Below are positions 12,679 to 25,500 of a stretch of 64,000 bases of DNA, in pieces. The notes under the pieces were generated by a model. The model worked only from the letters and a program-made list of their open reading frames with translations, had not been told where the DNA came from and did no database searches. Source of the DNA: Megachile rotundata (taxonomy: Eukaryota; Arthropoda; Insecta; Hymenoptera; Megachilidae). The translations under genes and the position numbers were made by a program. Every line of letters starts with the position of its first letter. Position 1 is the first letter of the stretch. The stretch is taken from positions 1 through 64,000 of the forward strand of contig NW_027473690.1 in the NCBI RefSeq assembly GCF_050947335.1. The letters run 5' to 3'.

Positions 12679-13831
12679 GCTAATAATATGATTTAGAGTG
12701 ATAATACTAAGAGTAGTGAGTATAGTAATTCTCATTCTATCGATCATATAAGCATAATATGGCTAATAATATGAGTTAGATTGATAATAATAAGAGTAAT
12801 GAGTATAGTAATTGTCGTTCTATCGATCATTTAAGCATAATATGGGTAATAATATGAGTCAGATTGATAATAATAACAGTAATAAGTATAGTAATTGTCG
12901 TTCTATCGATCATATAAGCATAATATGGCTAATAATATGAGTTAGATTGATAATAATAAGAGTAATAAGTATAGTATTTGTCGTTCTATCGATCATTTAA
13001 GCATAATATGGCTAATAATATGAGTTAGATTGATAATAATAAGAGTAACAACTACAGTAATTGTCGTTCTATCGATCATATAAGCATAATAAGGCTAATA
13101 ATATGAGTTAGATTGATAATAATAAGAGTAATAAGAATAGTAATTGTCGTTCTCTCGATCATATAAGCATAATAAGGCTAATAATATGATTTAGAGTGAT
13201 AATACTAAGAGTAGTGAGTATAGTAATTCTCATTCTATCGATCATATAAGCATAATATGGCTAATAATATGAGTTAGATTGATAATAATAAGAGTAATAA
13301 GAATAGTAATTGTCGTTCTCTCGATCATATAAGCATAATAAGGCTAATAATATGAGTTAGATTGATAATAATAAGAGTAATAAGAATAGTAATTGTCGTT
13401 CTCTCGATCATATAAGCATAATATGGCTAATAATATGAGTTAGAGTGATAATACTAAGAGTAGTGAGTATAGTAATTCTCATTCTATCGATCATTTAAGC
13501 ATAATATGGCTAATAATATGAGTTAGATTGATAATAATAACAGTAATAAGTATAGTAATTGTCGTTCTATCGATAATATAACCATAATATGGCTAATAAT
13601 ATGAGTTAGATTGATAATACTAAGAGTAGTGACTATAGTAATTCTCGTTTTATCGATCATATAAGCATAATATGGTTAATAATATGAGTTAGATTGATAG
13701 TAATAAGAGTAATAAGTATAGTATTTGTCGTTCTATCGATCATATAAGCATAATATGGCTAATAATATGAGTTAGATTGATAATAATAAGAGTAATAAGT
13801 ATAGTAATTGTCGTTCTATCGATCATATAAG

Positions 13832-15569
13832 CATAATATGGCTAATAATATGAGTTAGATTGATAATACTAAGAGTAGTGAGTATAGTAATTCTCGTTCT
13901 ATCGATCATTTAAGCATAATATGGGTAATAATATGAGTCAGATTGATAATAATAACAGTAATAAGTATAGTAATTGTCGTTCTATCGATAAAATAAGCAT
14001 AATATTGCTAATAATATGAGTTAGATTGATAATACTAAGAGTAGTGAGTATAGTAGTTCTCGTTCTATCGATCATATAAGCATAATATGGCTAATAATAT
14101 GAGTTAGATTGATAACAATAAGAGTAATGAGTATAGTAATTGTCGTTCTATCGATCATTTAAGCATAATATGGGTAATAATATGAGTCAGATTGATAATA
14201 ATAACAGTAATAAGTATAGTAATTGTCGTTCTATCGATCATATAAGCATAATATGGCTAATAATATGAGTTAGATTGATAATAATAAGAGTAGTGAGTAT
14301 AGTAATTCTCGTTCTATCGATCATATAAGCATAATATGGCTAATAATATGAGTTAGATTGATAATAATAAGAGTAATGAGTATAGTAATTGTAGATCTAT
14401 CGATCATTTAAGCATAATATGGCTAATAATATGAGTTAGATTGATAATAATAACAGTAATAAGTATAGTAATTGTCGTTCTATCGATAATATAAGCATAA
14501 TATGGCTAATAATATGAGTTAGATTGATAATACTAAGAGTATTGAGTATAGTAATTCTCGTTCTATCGATCATATAAGCATAATATGGCTAATAATATGA
14601 GTTAGATTGATAATAATAACAGTAATAAGTATAGTAATTGTCGTTCTATCGATAATATAACCATAATATGGCTAATAATATGAGTTAGATTGATAATACT
14701 AAGAGTAGTGAGTATAGTAATTCTCGTTCTATCGATCATTTAAGCATAATATGGGTAATAATATGAGTCAGATTGATAATAATAACAGTAATAAGTATAG
14801 TAATTGTCGTTCTATCGATAAAATAAGCATAATATTGCTAATAATATGAGTTAGATTGATAATACTAAGAGTAGTGAGTATAGTAGTTCTCGTTCTATCG
14901 ATCATATAAGCATAATATGGCTAATAATATGAGTTAGATTGATAACAATAAGAGTAATGAGTATAGTAATTGTCGTTCTATCGATCATTTAAGCATAATA
15001 TGGGTAATAATATGAGTCAGATTGATAATAATAACAGTAATAAGTATAGTAATTGTCGTTCTATCGATCATATAAGCATAATATGGCTAATAATATGAGT
15101 TAGATTGATAATAATAAGAGTAGTGAGTATAGTAATTCTCGTTCTATCGATCATATAAGCATAATATGGCTAATAATATGAGTTAGATTGATAATAATAA
15201 GAGTAATGAGTATAGTAATTGTAGATCTATCGATCATTTAAGCATAATATGGCTAATAATATGAGTTAGATTGATAATAATAACAGTAATAAGTATAGTA
15301 ATTGTCGTTCTATCGATAATATAAGCATAATATGGCTAATAATATGAGTTAGATTGATAATACTAAGAGTATTGAGTATAGTAATTCTCGTTCTATCGAT
15401 CATATAAGCATAATATGGCTAATAATATGAGTTAGATTGATAATAATAACAGTAATAAGTATAGTAATTGTCGTTCTATCGATAATATAACCATAATATG
15501 GCTAATAATATGAGTTAGATTGATAATACTAAGAGTAGTGAGTATAGTAATTCTCGTTCTATCGATCAT
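13832..15569. repeat. 10-monomer (830-bp) tandem duplication
   Basis: Positions 13832-14739 match 14662-15569 at an offset of 830 bp, exactly 10 monomers. Shared markers in order are cgataaaataagc (13987 and 14817), gtagttctcg, gataacaataag, gtagatct, agagtattgag and ataaccat. The left limit is where ataagcataatatg in one copy faces ataaccataatatg in the other. The right limit is where catttaag faces catatatg. A third cgataaaataag copy at 16062 is 15 monomers further on and belongs to a partly different arrangement. Confidence 0.8.
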
Positions 15570-17173
15570 ATATGCATAATACGGCTAATAATATGAGTTA
15601 GATTGATAATAATTAGAGTAATAACTACTGTAATTGTCGTTCTATCGATCATATAAGCATAATAAGGCTAATAATATGAGTTAGAGTGATAATACTAAGA
15701 GTAGTGACTATAGTAATTCTCGTTTTATCGATCATATAAGCATAATATGGTTAATAATATGAGTTAGATTGATAGTAATAAGAGTAATAAGTATAGTATT
15801 TGTCGTTCTATCGATCATATAAGCATAATATGGCTAATAATATGAGTTAGATTGATAATAATAAGAGTAATAAGTATAGTAATTGTCGTTCTATCGATCA
15901 TATAAGCATAATATGGCTAATAATATGAGTTAGATTGATAATACTAAGAGTAGTGAGTATAGTAATTCTCGTTCTATCGATCATTTAAGCATAATATGGG
16001 TAATAATATGAGTCAGATTGATAATAATAACAGTAATAAGTATAGTAATTGTCGTTCTATCGATAAAATAAGCATAATATTGCTAATAATATGAGTTAGA
16101 TTGATAATACTAAGAGTAGTGAGTATAGTAGTTCTCGTTCTATCGATCATATAAGCATAATATGGCTAATAATATGAGTTAGATTGATAACAATAAGAGT
16201 AATGAGTATAGTAATTGTCGTTCTATCGATCATTTAAGCATAATATGGGTAATAATATGAGTCAGATTGATAATAATAACAGTAATAAGTATAGTAATTG
16301 TCGTTCTATCGATCATATAAGCATAATATGGCTAATAATATGAGTTAGATTGATAATAATAAGAGTAGTGAGTATAGTAATTCTCGTTCTATCGATCATA
16401 TAAGCATAATATGGCTAATAATATGAGTTAGATTGATAATAATAAGAGTAATGAGTATAGTAATTGTAGATCTATCGATCATTTAAGCATAATATGGCTA
16501 ATAATATGAGTTAGATTGATAATAATAACAGTAATAAGTATAGTAATTGTCGTTCTATCGATAATATAAGCATAATATGGCTAATAATATGAGTTAGATT
16601 GATAATACTAAGAGTATTGAGTATAGTAATTCTCGTTCTATCGATCATATAAGCATAATATGGCTAATAATATGAGTTAGATTGATAATAATAACAGTAA
16701 TAAGTATAGTAATTGTCGTTCTATCGATAATATAACCATAATATGGCTAATAATATGAGTTAGATTGATAATACTAAGAGTAGTGAGTATAGTAATTCTC
16801 GTTCTATCGATCAAATAAGCATAATATGGCTAATAATATGAGTTAGATTGATAATAATAAGAGTAATGAGTATAGTAATTGTAGATCTATCGATCATTTA
16901 AGCATAATATGGCTAATAATATGAGTTAGATTGATAATAATAACAGTAATAAGTATAGTAATTGTCGTTCTATCGATAATATAACCATAATATGGCTAAT
17001 AATATGATTTAGATTGATAATACTAAGAGTAGTGAGTATAGTAATTCTCGTTCTATCGATCATATATGCATAATATGGCTAATAATATGAGTTAGATTGA
17101 TAATAATAAGAGTAATAACTACAGTAATTGTCGTTCTATCGATCATATAAGCATAATAAGGCTAATAATATGA
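14975..17173. repeat. 2.2-kb segment duplicated at 32243-34441 (left copy)
   Basis: This segment reappears 17,268 bp to the right: 208 monomers plus the 4-bp insertion at about 18680. Matching landmarks are ataatacggc (15578 and 32846), the aattagag/aactactg pair, gactatag with cgttttatcg, cgataaaataag, agagtattgag and gatcaaataag (16813 and 34081). Copies part at the left where gataacaataag and tgtcgttc face gataataataag and tgtagatc, and at the right where gatttag faces gagttag. I noticed no difference inside the match. Confidence 0.8.
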
Positions 17174-18654
17174 TTTAGAGTGATAATACTAAGAGTAGTG
17201 AGTATAGTAATTCTCATTCTATCGATCATATAAGCATAATATGGCTAATAATATGAGTTAGATTGATAATAATAAGAGTAATGAGTATAGTAATTGTCGT
17301 TCTATCGATCATTTAAGCATAATATGGGTAATAATATGAGTCAGATTGATAATAATAACAGTAATAAGTATAGTAATTGTCGTTCTATCGATCATATAAG
17401 CATAATATGGCTAATAATATGAGTTAGATTGATAATAATAAGAGTAGTGAGTATAGTAATTCTCGTTCTATCGATCATATAAGCATAATATGGCTAATAA
17501 TATGAGTTAGATTGATAATAATAAGAGTAATAACTACAGTAATTGTCGTTCTATCGATCATATAAGCATAATAAGGCTAATAATATGAGTTAGAGTGATA
17601 ATACTAAGAGTAGTGAGTATAGTAATTCTCATTCTATCGATCATATAAGCATAATATGGCTAATAATATGAGTTAGATTGATAATAATAAGAGTAATAAG
17701 TATAGTAATCGTCGTTCTATCGATCATTTAAGCATAATATGGGTAATAATATGAGTCAGATTGATAATAATAACAGTAATAAGTATACTAATTGTCGTTC
17801 TATCGATCATTTAAGCATAATATGGGTAATAATATGAGTCAGATTGATAATAATAACAGTAATAAGTATAGTAATTGTCGTTCTATCGATAATATAAGCA
17901 TAATATGGCTAATAATATGAGTTAGATTGATAATAATAAGAGTAATAACTACAGTAATTGTCGTTCTATCGATAATATAAGCATAATATTGCTAATAATA
18001 TGAGTTAGATTGATAATACTAAGAGTAGTGAGTATAGTAGTTCTCGTTCTATCGATCATATAAGCATAATATGGCTAATAATATGAGTTAGATTGATAAT
18101 AATAAGAGTAATAAGTATAGTAATTGTCGTTCTATCGATCATATAAACATAATATGGCTAATAATATGAGTTAGATTGATAATACTAAGAGAAGTGAGTA
18201 TAGTAATTCTCGTTCTATCGATCATTTAAGCATAATATGGGTAATAATATGAGTCAGATTGATAATAATAACAGTAATAAGTATAGTAATTGTCGTTCTA
18301 TCGATAATATAAGCATAATAAGGCTAATAATATGAGTTAGAGTGATAATACTAAGAGTAGTGAGTATAGTAATTCTCATTCTATCGATCATATAAGCATA
18401 ATATGGCTAATAATATGAGTTAGATTGATAATAATAACAGTAATAAGTATAGTAATTGTCGTTCTATCGATCATTTAAGCATAATATGGGTAATAATATG
18501 AGTCAGATTGATAATAATAGCAGTAATAAGTATAGTAATTGTCGTTCTATCGATAATATAAGCATAATATTGCTAATAATATGAGTTAGATTGATAATAC
18601 TAAGAGTAGTGAGTATTGTAGTTCTCGTTCTATCGATCATATAAGCATAATATG

Positions 18655-18741
18655 GCTAATAATATGAGTTAGATTGATAAATAATAATAAGAGTAATAAG
18701 TATAGTAATTGTCGTTCTATCGATCATATAAGCATAATATG
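18655..18741 (+). repeat. 87-bp length-variant monomer (+4 bp)
   Basis: This monomer reads gattgataaataataataag where others read gattgataataataag, a 4-bp gain near 18679-18683 inside the TAA-rich tract. Slippage in the local ataat repeat is the simplest cause. It shifts the register of everything to its right by 4 bp, which accounts for the +4 in landmark distances that cross it (for example 17788 to 19120 is 16 x 83 + 4). I found no other copy with this change, so it seems private to one monomer. Confidence 0.93.
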
Positions 18742-19559
18742 GCTAATAATATGAGTTAGATTGATAATAATAAGAGTAGTGAGTATAGTAATTCTCGTTC
18801 TATCGATCATATAAGCATAATATGGCTAATAATATGAGTTAGATTGATAATAATAAGAGTAATAACTACAGTAATTGTCGTTCTATCGATCATATAAGCA
18901 TAATAAGGCTAATAATATGAGTTAGAGTGATAATACTAAGAGTAGTGAGTATAGTAATTCTCATTCTATCGATCATATAAGCATAATATGGCTAATAATA
19001 TGAGTTAGATTGATAATAATAAGAGTAATAAGTATAGTAATTGTCGTTCTATCGATCATTTAAGCATAATATGGGTAATAATATGAGTCAGATTGATAAT
19101 AATAACAGTAATAAGTATACTAATTGTCGTTCTATCGATCATTTAAGCATAATATGGGTAATAATATGAGTCAGATTGATAATAATAACAGTAATAAGTA
19201 TAGTAATTGTCGTTCTATCGATAATATAAGCATAATATTGCTAATAATATGAGTTAGATTGATAATACTAAGAGTAGTGAGTATAGTAGTTCTCGTTCTA
19301 TCGATCATGTAAGCATAATATGGCTAATAATATGAGTTAGATTGATAATACTAAGAGTAGAGAGTATAGTAATTCTCGTTCTATCGATCATATAAGCATA
19401 ATATGGCTAATAATATGAGTTAGATTGATAATAATAAGAGTAATAACTACAGTAATTGTCGTTCTATCGATAATATAAGCATAATATTGCTAATAATATG
19501 AGTTAGATTGATAATACTAAGAGTAGTGAGTATAGTAGTTCTCGTTCTATCGATCATAT

Positions 19560-22500
19560 AAGCATAATATGGCTAATAATATGAGTTAGATTGATAATAC
19601 TAAGAGTAGTGAGTATAGTAATTCTCGTTCTATCGATCATTTAAGCATAATATGGGTAATAATATGAGTCAGATTGATAATAATAACAGTAATAAGTATA
19701 GTAATTGTCGTTCTATCGATAATATACGCATAATATTGCTAATAATATGAGTTAGATTGATAATACTAAGAGTAGTGAGTATAGTAGTTCTCGTTCTATC
19801 GATCATATAAGCATAATATGGCTAATAATATGAGTTAGATTGATAATAATAAGAGTAATAAGTATAGTAATTGTCGTTCTATCGATCATATAAGCATAAT
19901 ATGGCTAATAATATGAGTTAGATTGATAATACTAAGAGTAGTGAGTATAGTAATTCTCGTTCTATCGATCATATAAGCATAATATGGCTAATAATATGAG
20001 TTAGATTGATAATAATAAGAGTAATGAGTATAGTAATTGTAGATCTATCGATCATTTAAGCATAATATGGTTAATAATATGAGTTAGATTGATAATAATA
20101 ACAGTAATAAGTATAGTAATTGTCGTTCTATCGATAATATAACCATAATATGGCTAATAATATGATTTAGATTGATAATACTAAGAGTAGTGAGTATAGT
20201 AATTCTCGTTCTATCGATCATATATGCATAATATGGCTAATAATATGAGTTAGATTGATAATAATAAGAGTAATAACTACAGTAATTGTCGTTCTATCGA
20301 TCATATAAGCATAATAAGGCTAATAATATGATTTAGAGTGATAATACTAAGAGTAGTGAGTATAGTAATTCTCATTCTATCGATCATATAAGCATAATAT
20401 GGCTAATAATATGAGTTAGATTGATAATAATAACAGTAATAAGTATAGTAATTGTCGTTCTATCGATAATATAACCATAATATGGCTAGTAATATGAGTT
20501 AGATTGATAATACTAAGAGTAGTGAGTATAGTAATTCTCGTTCTATCGCTCATATAAGCATAATATGGCTAATAATATGAGTTAGATTGATAATAATAAG
20601 AGTAATAAGTATAGTAATTGTCGTTCTATCGATAATATAACCATAATATGGCTAATAATATGAGTTAGATTGATAATAATAAGAGTAATAAGTATAATAA
20701 TTGTCGTTCTATCGATCATATAAGCATAATATGGCTAATAATATGAGTTAGATTGATAATACTAAGAGTAGTGAGTATAGTAATTCTCGTTCTATCGATC
20801 AAATAAGCATAATATGGCTAATAATATGAGTTAGATTGATAATAATAAGAGTAATGAGTATAGTAATTGTAGATCTATCGATCATTTAAGCATAATATGG
20901 CTAATAATATGAGTTAGATTGATAATAATAACAGTAATAAGTATAGTAATTGTCGTTCTATCGATAATATAACCATAATATGGCTAATAATATGATTTAG
21001 ATTGATAATACTAAGAGTAGTGAGTATAGTAATTCTCGTTCTATCGATCATATATGCATAATATGGCTAATAATATGAGTTAGATTGATAATAATAAGAG
21101 TAATAACTACAGTAATTGTCGTTCTATCGATCATATAAGCATAATAAGGCTAATAATATGATTTAGAGTGATAATACTAAGAGTAGTGAGTATAGTAATT
21201 CTCATTCTATCGATCATATAAGCATAATATGGCTAATAATATGAGTTAGATTGATAATAATAAGAGTAATGAGTATAGTAATTGTCGTTCTATCGATCAT
21301 TTAAGCATAATATGGGTAATAATATGAGTTAGATTGATAATAATAAGAGTAATAACTACAGTAATTGTCGTTCTATCGATCATATAAGCATAATAAGGCT
21401 AATAATATGATTTAGAGTGATAATACTAAGAGTAGTGAGTATAGTAATTCTCATTCTATCGATCATATAAGCATAATATGGCTAATAATATGAGTTAGAT
21501 TGATAATAATAAGAGTAATGAGTATAGTAATTGTCGTTCTATCGATCATTTAAGCATAATATGGGTAATAATATGAGTCAGATTGATAATAATAACAGTA
21601 ATAAGTATAGTAATTGTCGTTCTATCGATCATATAAGCATAATATGGCTAATAATATGAGTTAGATTGATAATAATAAGAGTAATAAGTATAGTATTTGT
21701 CGTTCTATCGATCATTTAAGCATAATATGGCTAATAATATGAGTTAGATTGATAATAATAAGAGTAACAACTACAGTAATTGTCGTTCTATCGATCATAT
21801 AAGCATAATAAGGCTAATAATATGAGTTAGATTGATAATAATAAGAGTAATAAGAATAGTAATTGTCGTTCTCTCGATCATATAAGCATAATATGGCTAA
21901 TAATATGAGTTAGAGTGATAATACTAAGAGTAGTGAGTATAGTAATTCTCATTCTATCGATCATTTAAGCATAATATGGCTAATAATATGAGTTAGATTG
22001 ATAATAATAACAGTAATAAGTATAGTAATTGTCGTTCTATCGATAATATAACCATAATATGGCTAATAATATGAGTTAGATTGATAATACTAAGAGTAGT
22101 GACTATAGTAATTCTCGTTTTATCGATCATATAAGCATAATATGGTTAATAATATGAGTTAGATTGATAGTAATAAGAGTAATAAGTATAGTATTTGTCG
22201 TTCTATCGATCATATAAGCATAATATGGCTAATAATATGAGTTAGTTTAATACTAATAAGAGTAATAAGTATAGTAATTGTCGTTCTATCGATCATATAA
22301 GCATAATATGGCTAATAATATGAGTTAGATTGATAATACTAAGAGTAGTGAGTATAGTAATTCTCGTTCTATCGATCATTTAAGCATAATATGGGTAATA
22401 ATATGAGTCAGATTGATAATAATAACAGTAATAAGTATAGTAATTGTCGTTCTATCGATAATATAAGCATAATATTGCTAATAATATGAGTTAGATTGAT

Positions 22501-25500
22501 AATACTAAGAGTAGTGAGTATAGTAGTTCTCGTTCTATCGATCATATAAGCATAATATGGCTAATAATATGAGTTAGATTGATAATAATAAGAGTAATAA
22601 GTATAGTAATTGTCGTTCTATCGATCATATAAGCATAATATGGCTAATAATATGAGTTAGATTGATAATACTAAGAGTAGTGAGTATAGTAATTCTCGTT
22701 CTATCGATCATATAAGCATAATATGGCTAATAATATGAGTTAGATTGATAATAATAAGAGTAATGAGTATAGTAATTGTAGATCTATCGATCATTTAAGC
22801 ATAATATGGTTAATAATATGAGTTAGATTGATAATAATAACAGTAATAAGTATAGTAATTGTCGTTCTATCGATAATATAACCATAATATGGCTAATAAT
22901 ATGATTTAGATTGATAATACTAAGAGTAGTGAGTATAGTAATTCTCGTTCTATCGATCATATATGCATAATATGGCTAATAATATGAGTTAGATTGATAA
23001 TAATAAGAGTAATAACTACAGTAATTGTCGTTCTATCGATCATATAAGCATAATAAGGCTAATAATATGATTTAGAGTGATAATACTAAGAGTAGTGAGT
23101 ATAGTAATTCTCATTCTATCGATCATATAAGCATAATATGGCTAATAATATGAGTTAGATTGATAATAATAACAGTAATAAGTATAGTAATTGTCGTTCT
23201 ATCGATAATATAACCATAATATGGCTAGTAATATGAGTTAGATTGATAATACTAAGAGTAGTGAGTATAGTAATTCTCGTTCTATCGCTCATATAAGCAT
23301 AATATGGCTAATAATATGAGTTAGATTGATAATAATAAGAGTAATAAGTATAGTAATTGTCGTTCTATCGATAATATAACCATAATATGGCTAATAATAT
23401 GAGTTAGATTGATAATAATAAGAGTAATAAGTATAATAATTGTCGTTCTATCGATCATATAAGCATAATATGGCTAATAATATGAGTTAGATTGATAATA
23501 CTAAGAGTAGTGAGTATAGTAATTCTCGTTCTATCGATCAAATAAGCATAATATGGCTAATAATATGAGTTAGATTGATAATAATAAGAGTAATGAGTAT
23601 AGTAATTGTAGATCTATCGATCATTTAAGCATAATATGGCTAATAATATGAGTTAGATTGATAATAATAACAGTAATAAGTATAGTAATTGTCGTTCTAT
23701 CGATAATATAACCATAATATGGCTAATAATATGATTTAGATTGATAATACTAAGAGTAGTGAGTATAGTAATTCTCGTTCTATCGATCATATATGCATAA
23801 TATGGCTAATAATATGAGTTAGATTGATAATAATAAGAGTAATAACTACAGTAATTGTCGTTCTATCGATCATATAAGCATAATAAGGCTAATAATATGA
23901 TTTAGAGTGATAATACTAAGAGTAGTGAGTATAGTAATTCTCATTCTATCGATCATATAAGCATAATATGGCTAATAATATGAGTTAGATTGATAATAAT
24001 AAGAGTAATGAGTATAGTAATTGTCGTTCTATCGATCATTTAAGCATAATATGGGTAATAATATGAGTTAGATTGATAATAATAAGAGTAATAACTACAG
24101 TAATTGTCGTTCTATCGATCATATAAGCATAATAAGGCTAATAATATGATTTAGAGTGATAATACTAAGAGTAGTGAGTATAGTAATTCTCATTCTATCG
24201 ATCATATAAGCATAATATGGCTAATAATATGAGTTAGATTGATAATAATAAGAGTAATGAGTATAGTAATTGTCGTTCTATCGATCATTTAAGCATAATA
24301 TGGGTAATAATATGAGTCAGATTGATAATAATAACAGTAATAAGTATAGTAATTGTCGTTCTATCGATCATATAAGCATAATATGGCTAATAATATGAGT
24401 TAGATTGATAATAATAAGAGTAATAAGTATAGTATTTGTCGTTCTATCGATCATTTAAGCATAATATGGCTAATAATATGAGTTAGATTGATAATAATAA
24501 GAGTAACAACTACAGTAATTGTCGTTCTATCGATCATATAAGCATAATAAGGCTAATAATATGAGTTAGATTGATAATAATAAGAGTAATAAGAATAGTA
24601 ATTGTCGTTCTCTCGATCATATAAGCATAATATGGCTAATAATATGAGTTAGAGTGATAATACTAAGAGTAGTGAGTATAGTAATTCTCATTCTATCGAT
24701 CATTTAAGCATAATATGGCTAATAATATGAGTTAGATTGATAATAATAACAGTAATAAGTATAGTAATTGTCGTTCTATCGATAATATAACCATAATATG
24801 GCTAATAATATGAGTTAGATTGATAATACTAAGAGTAGTGACTATAGTAATTCTCGTTTTATCGATCATATAAGCATAATATGGTTAATAATATGAGTTA
24901 GATTGATAGTAATAAGAGTAATAAGTATAGTATTTGTCGTTCTATCGATCATATAAGCATAATATGGCTAATAATATGAGTTAGTTTAATACTAATAAGA
25001 GTAATAAGTATAGTAATTGTCGTTCTATCGATCATATAAGCATAATATGGCTAATAATATGAGTTAGATTGATAATACTAAGAGTAGTGAGTATAGTAAT
25101 TCTCGTTCTATCGATCATTTAAGCATAATATGGGTAATAATATGAGTCAGATTGATAATAATAACAGTAATAAGTATAGTAATTGTCGTTCTATCGATAA
25201 TATAAGCATAATATTGCTAATAATATGAGTTAGATTGATAATACTAAGAGTAGTGAGTATAGTAGTTCTCGTTCTATCGATCATATAAGCATAATATGGC
25301 TAATAATATGAGTTAGATTGATAATAATAAGAGTAATAAGTATAGTAATTGTCGTTCTATCGATCATATAAGCATAATATGGCTAATAATATGAGTTAGA
25401 TTGATAATACTAAGAGTAGTGAGTATAGTAATTCTCGTTCTATCGATCATATAAGCATAATATGGCTAATAATATGAGTTAGATTGATAATAATAAGAGT

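Larger units (their letters stand above)
9079..19560. repeat. Mosaic domain of short duplicated blocks
   Basis: This stretch has no single long period. It is patched from segments seen elsewhere. About 8790-10600 recurs 7,968 bp (96 monomers) later near 16760-18560, including gatcaaataag (8845 and 16813), tatactaat (9820 and 17788) and agagaagtgag. Positions 9774-10770 and 17742-18650 resemble the 17-monomer HOR of 34-51 kb, with slots in the same order. Segments near 11320 and 12082 resemble the 33-monomer HOR of 20-28 kb. The domain therefore seems to hold isolated copies of HORs that are amplified further right. Confidence 0.75.
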
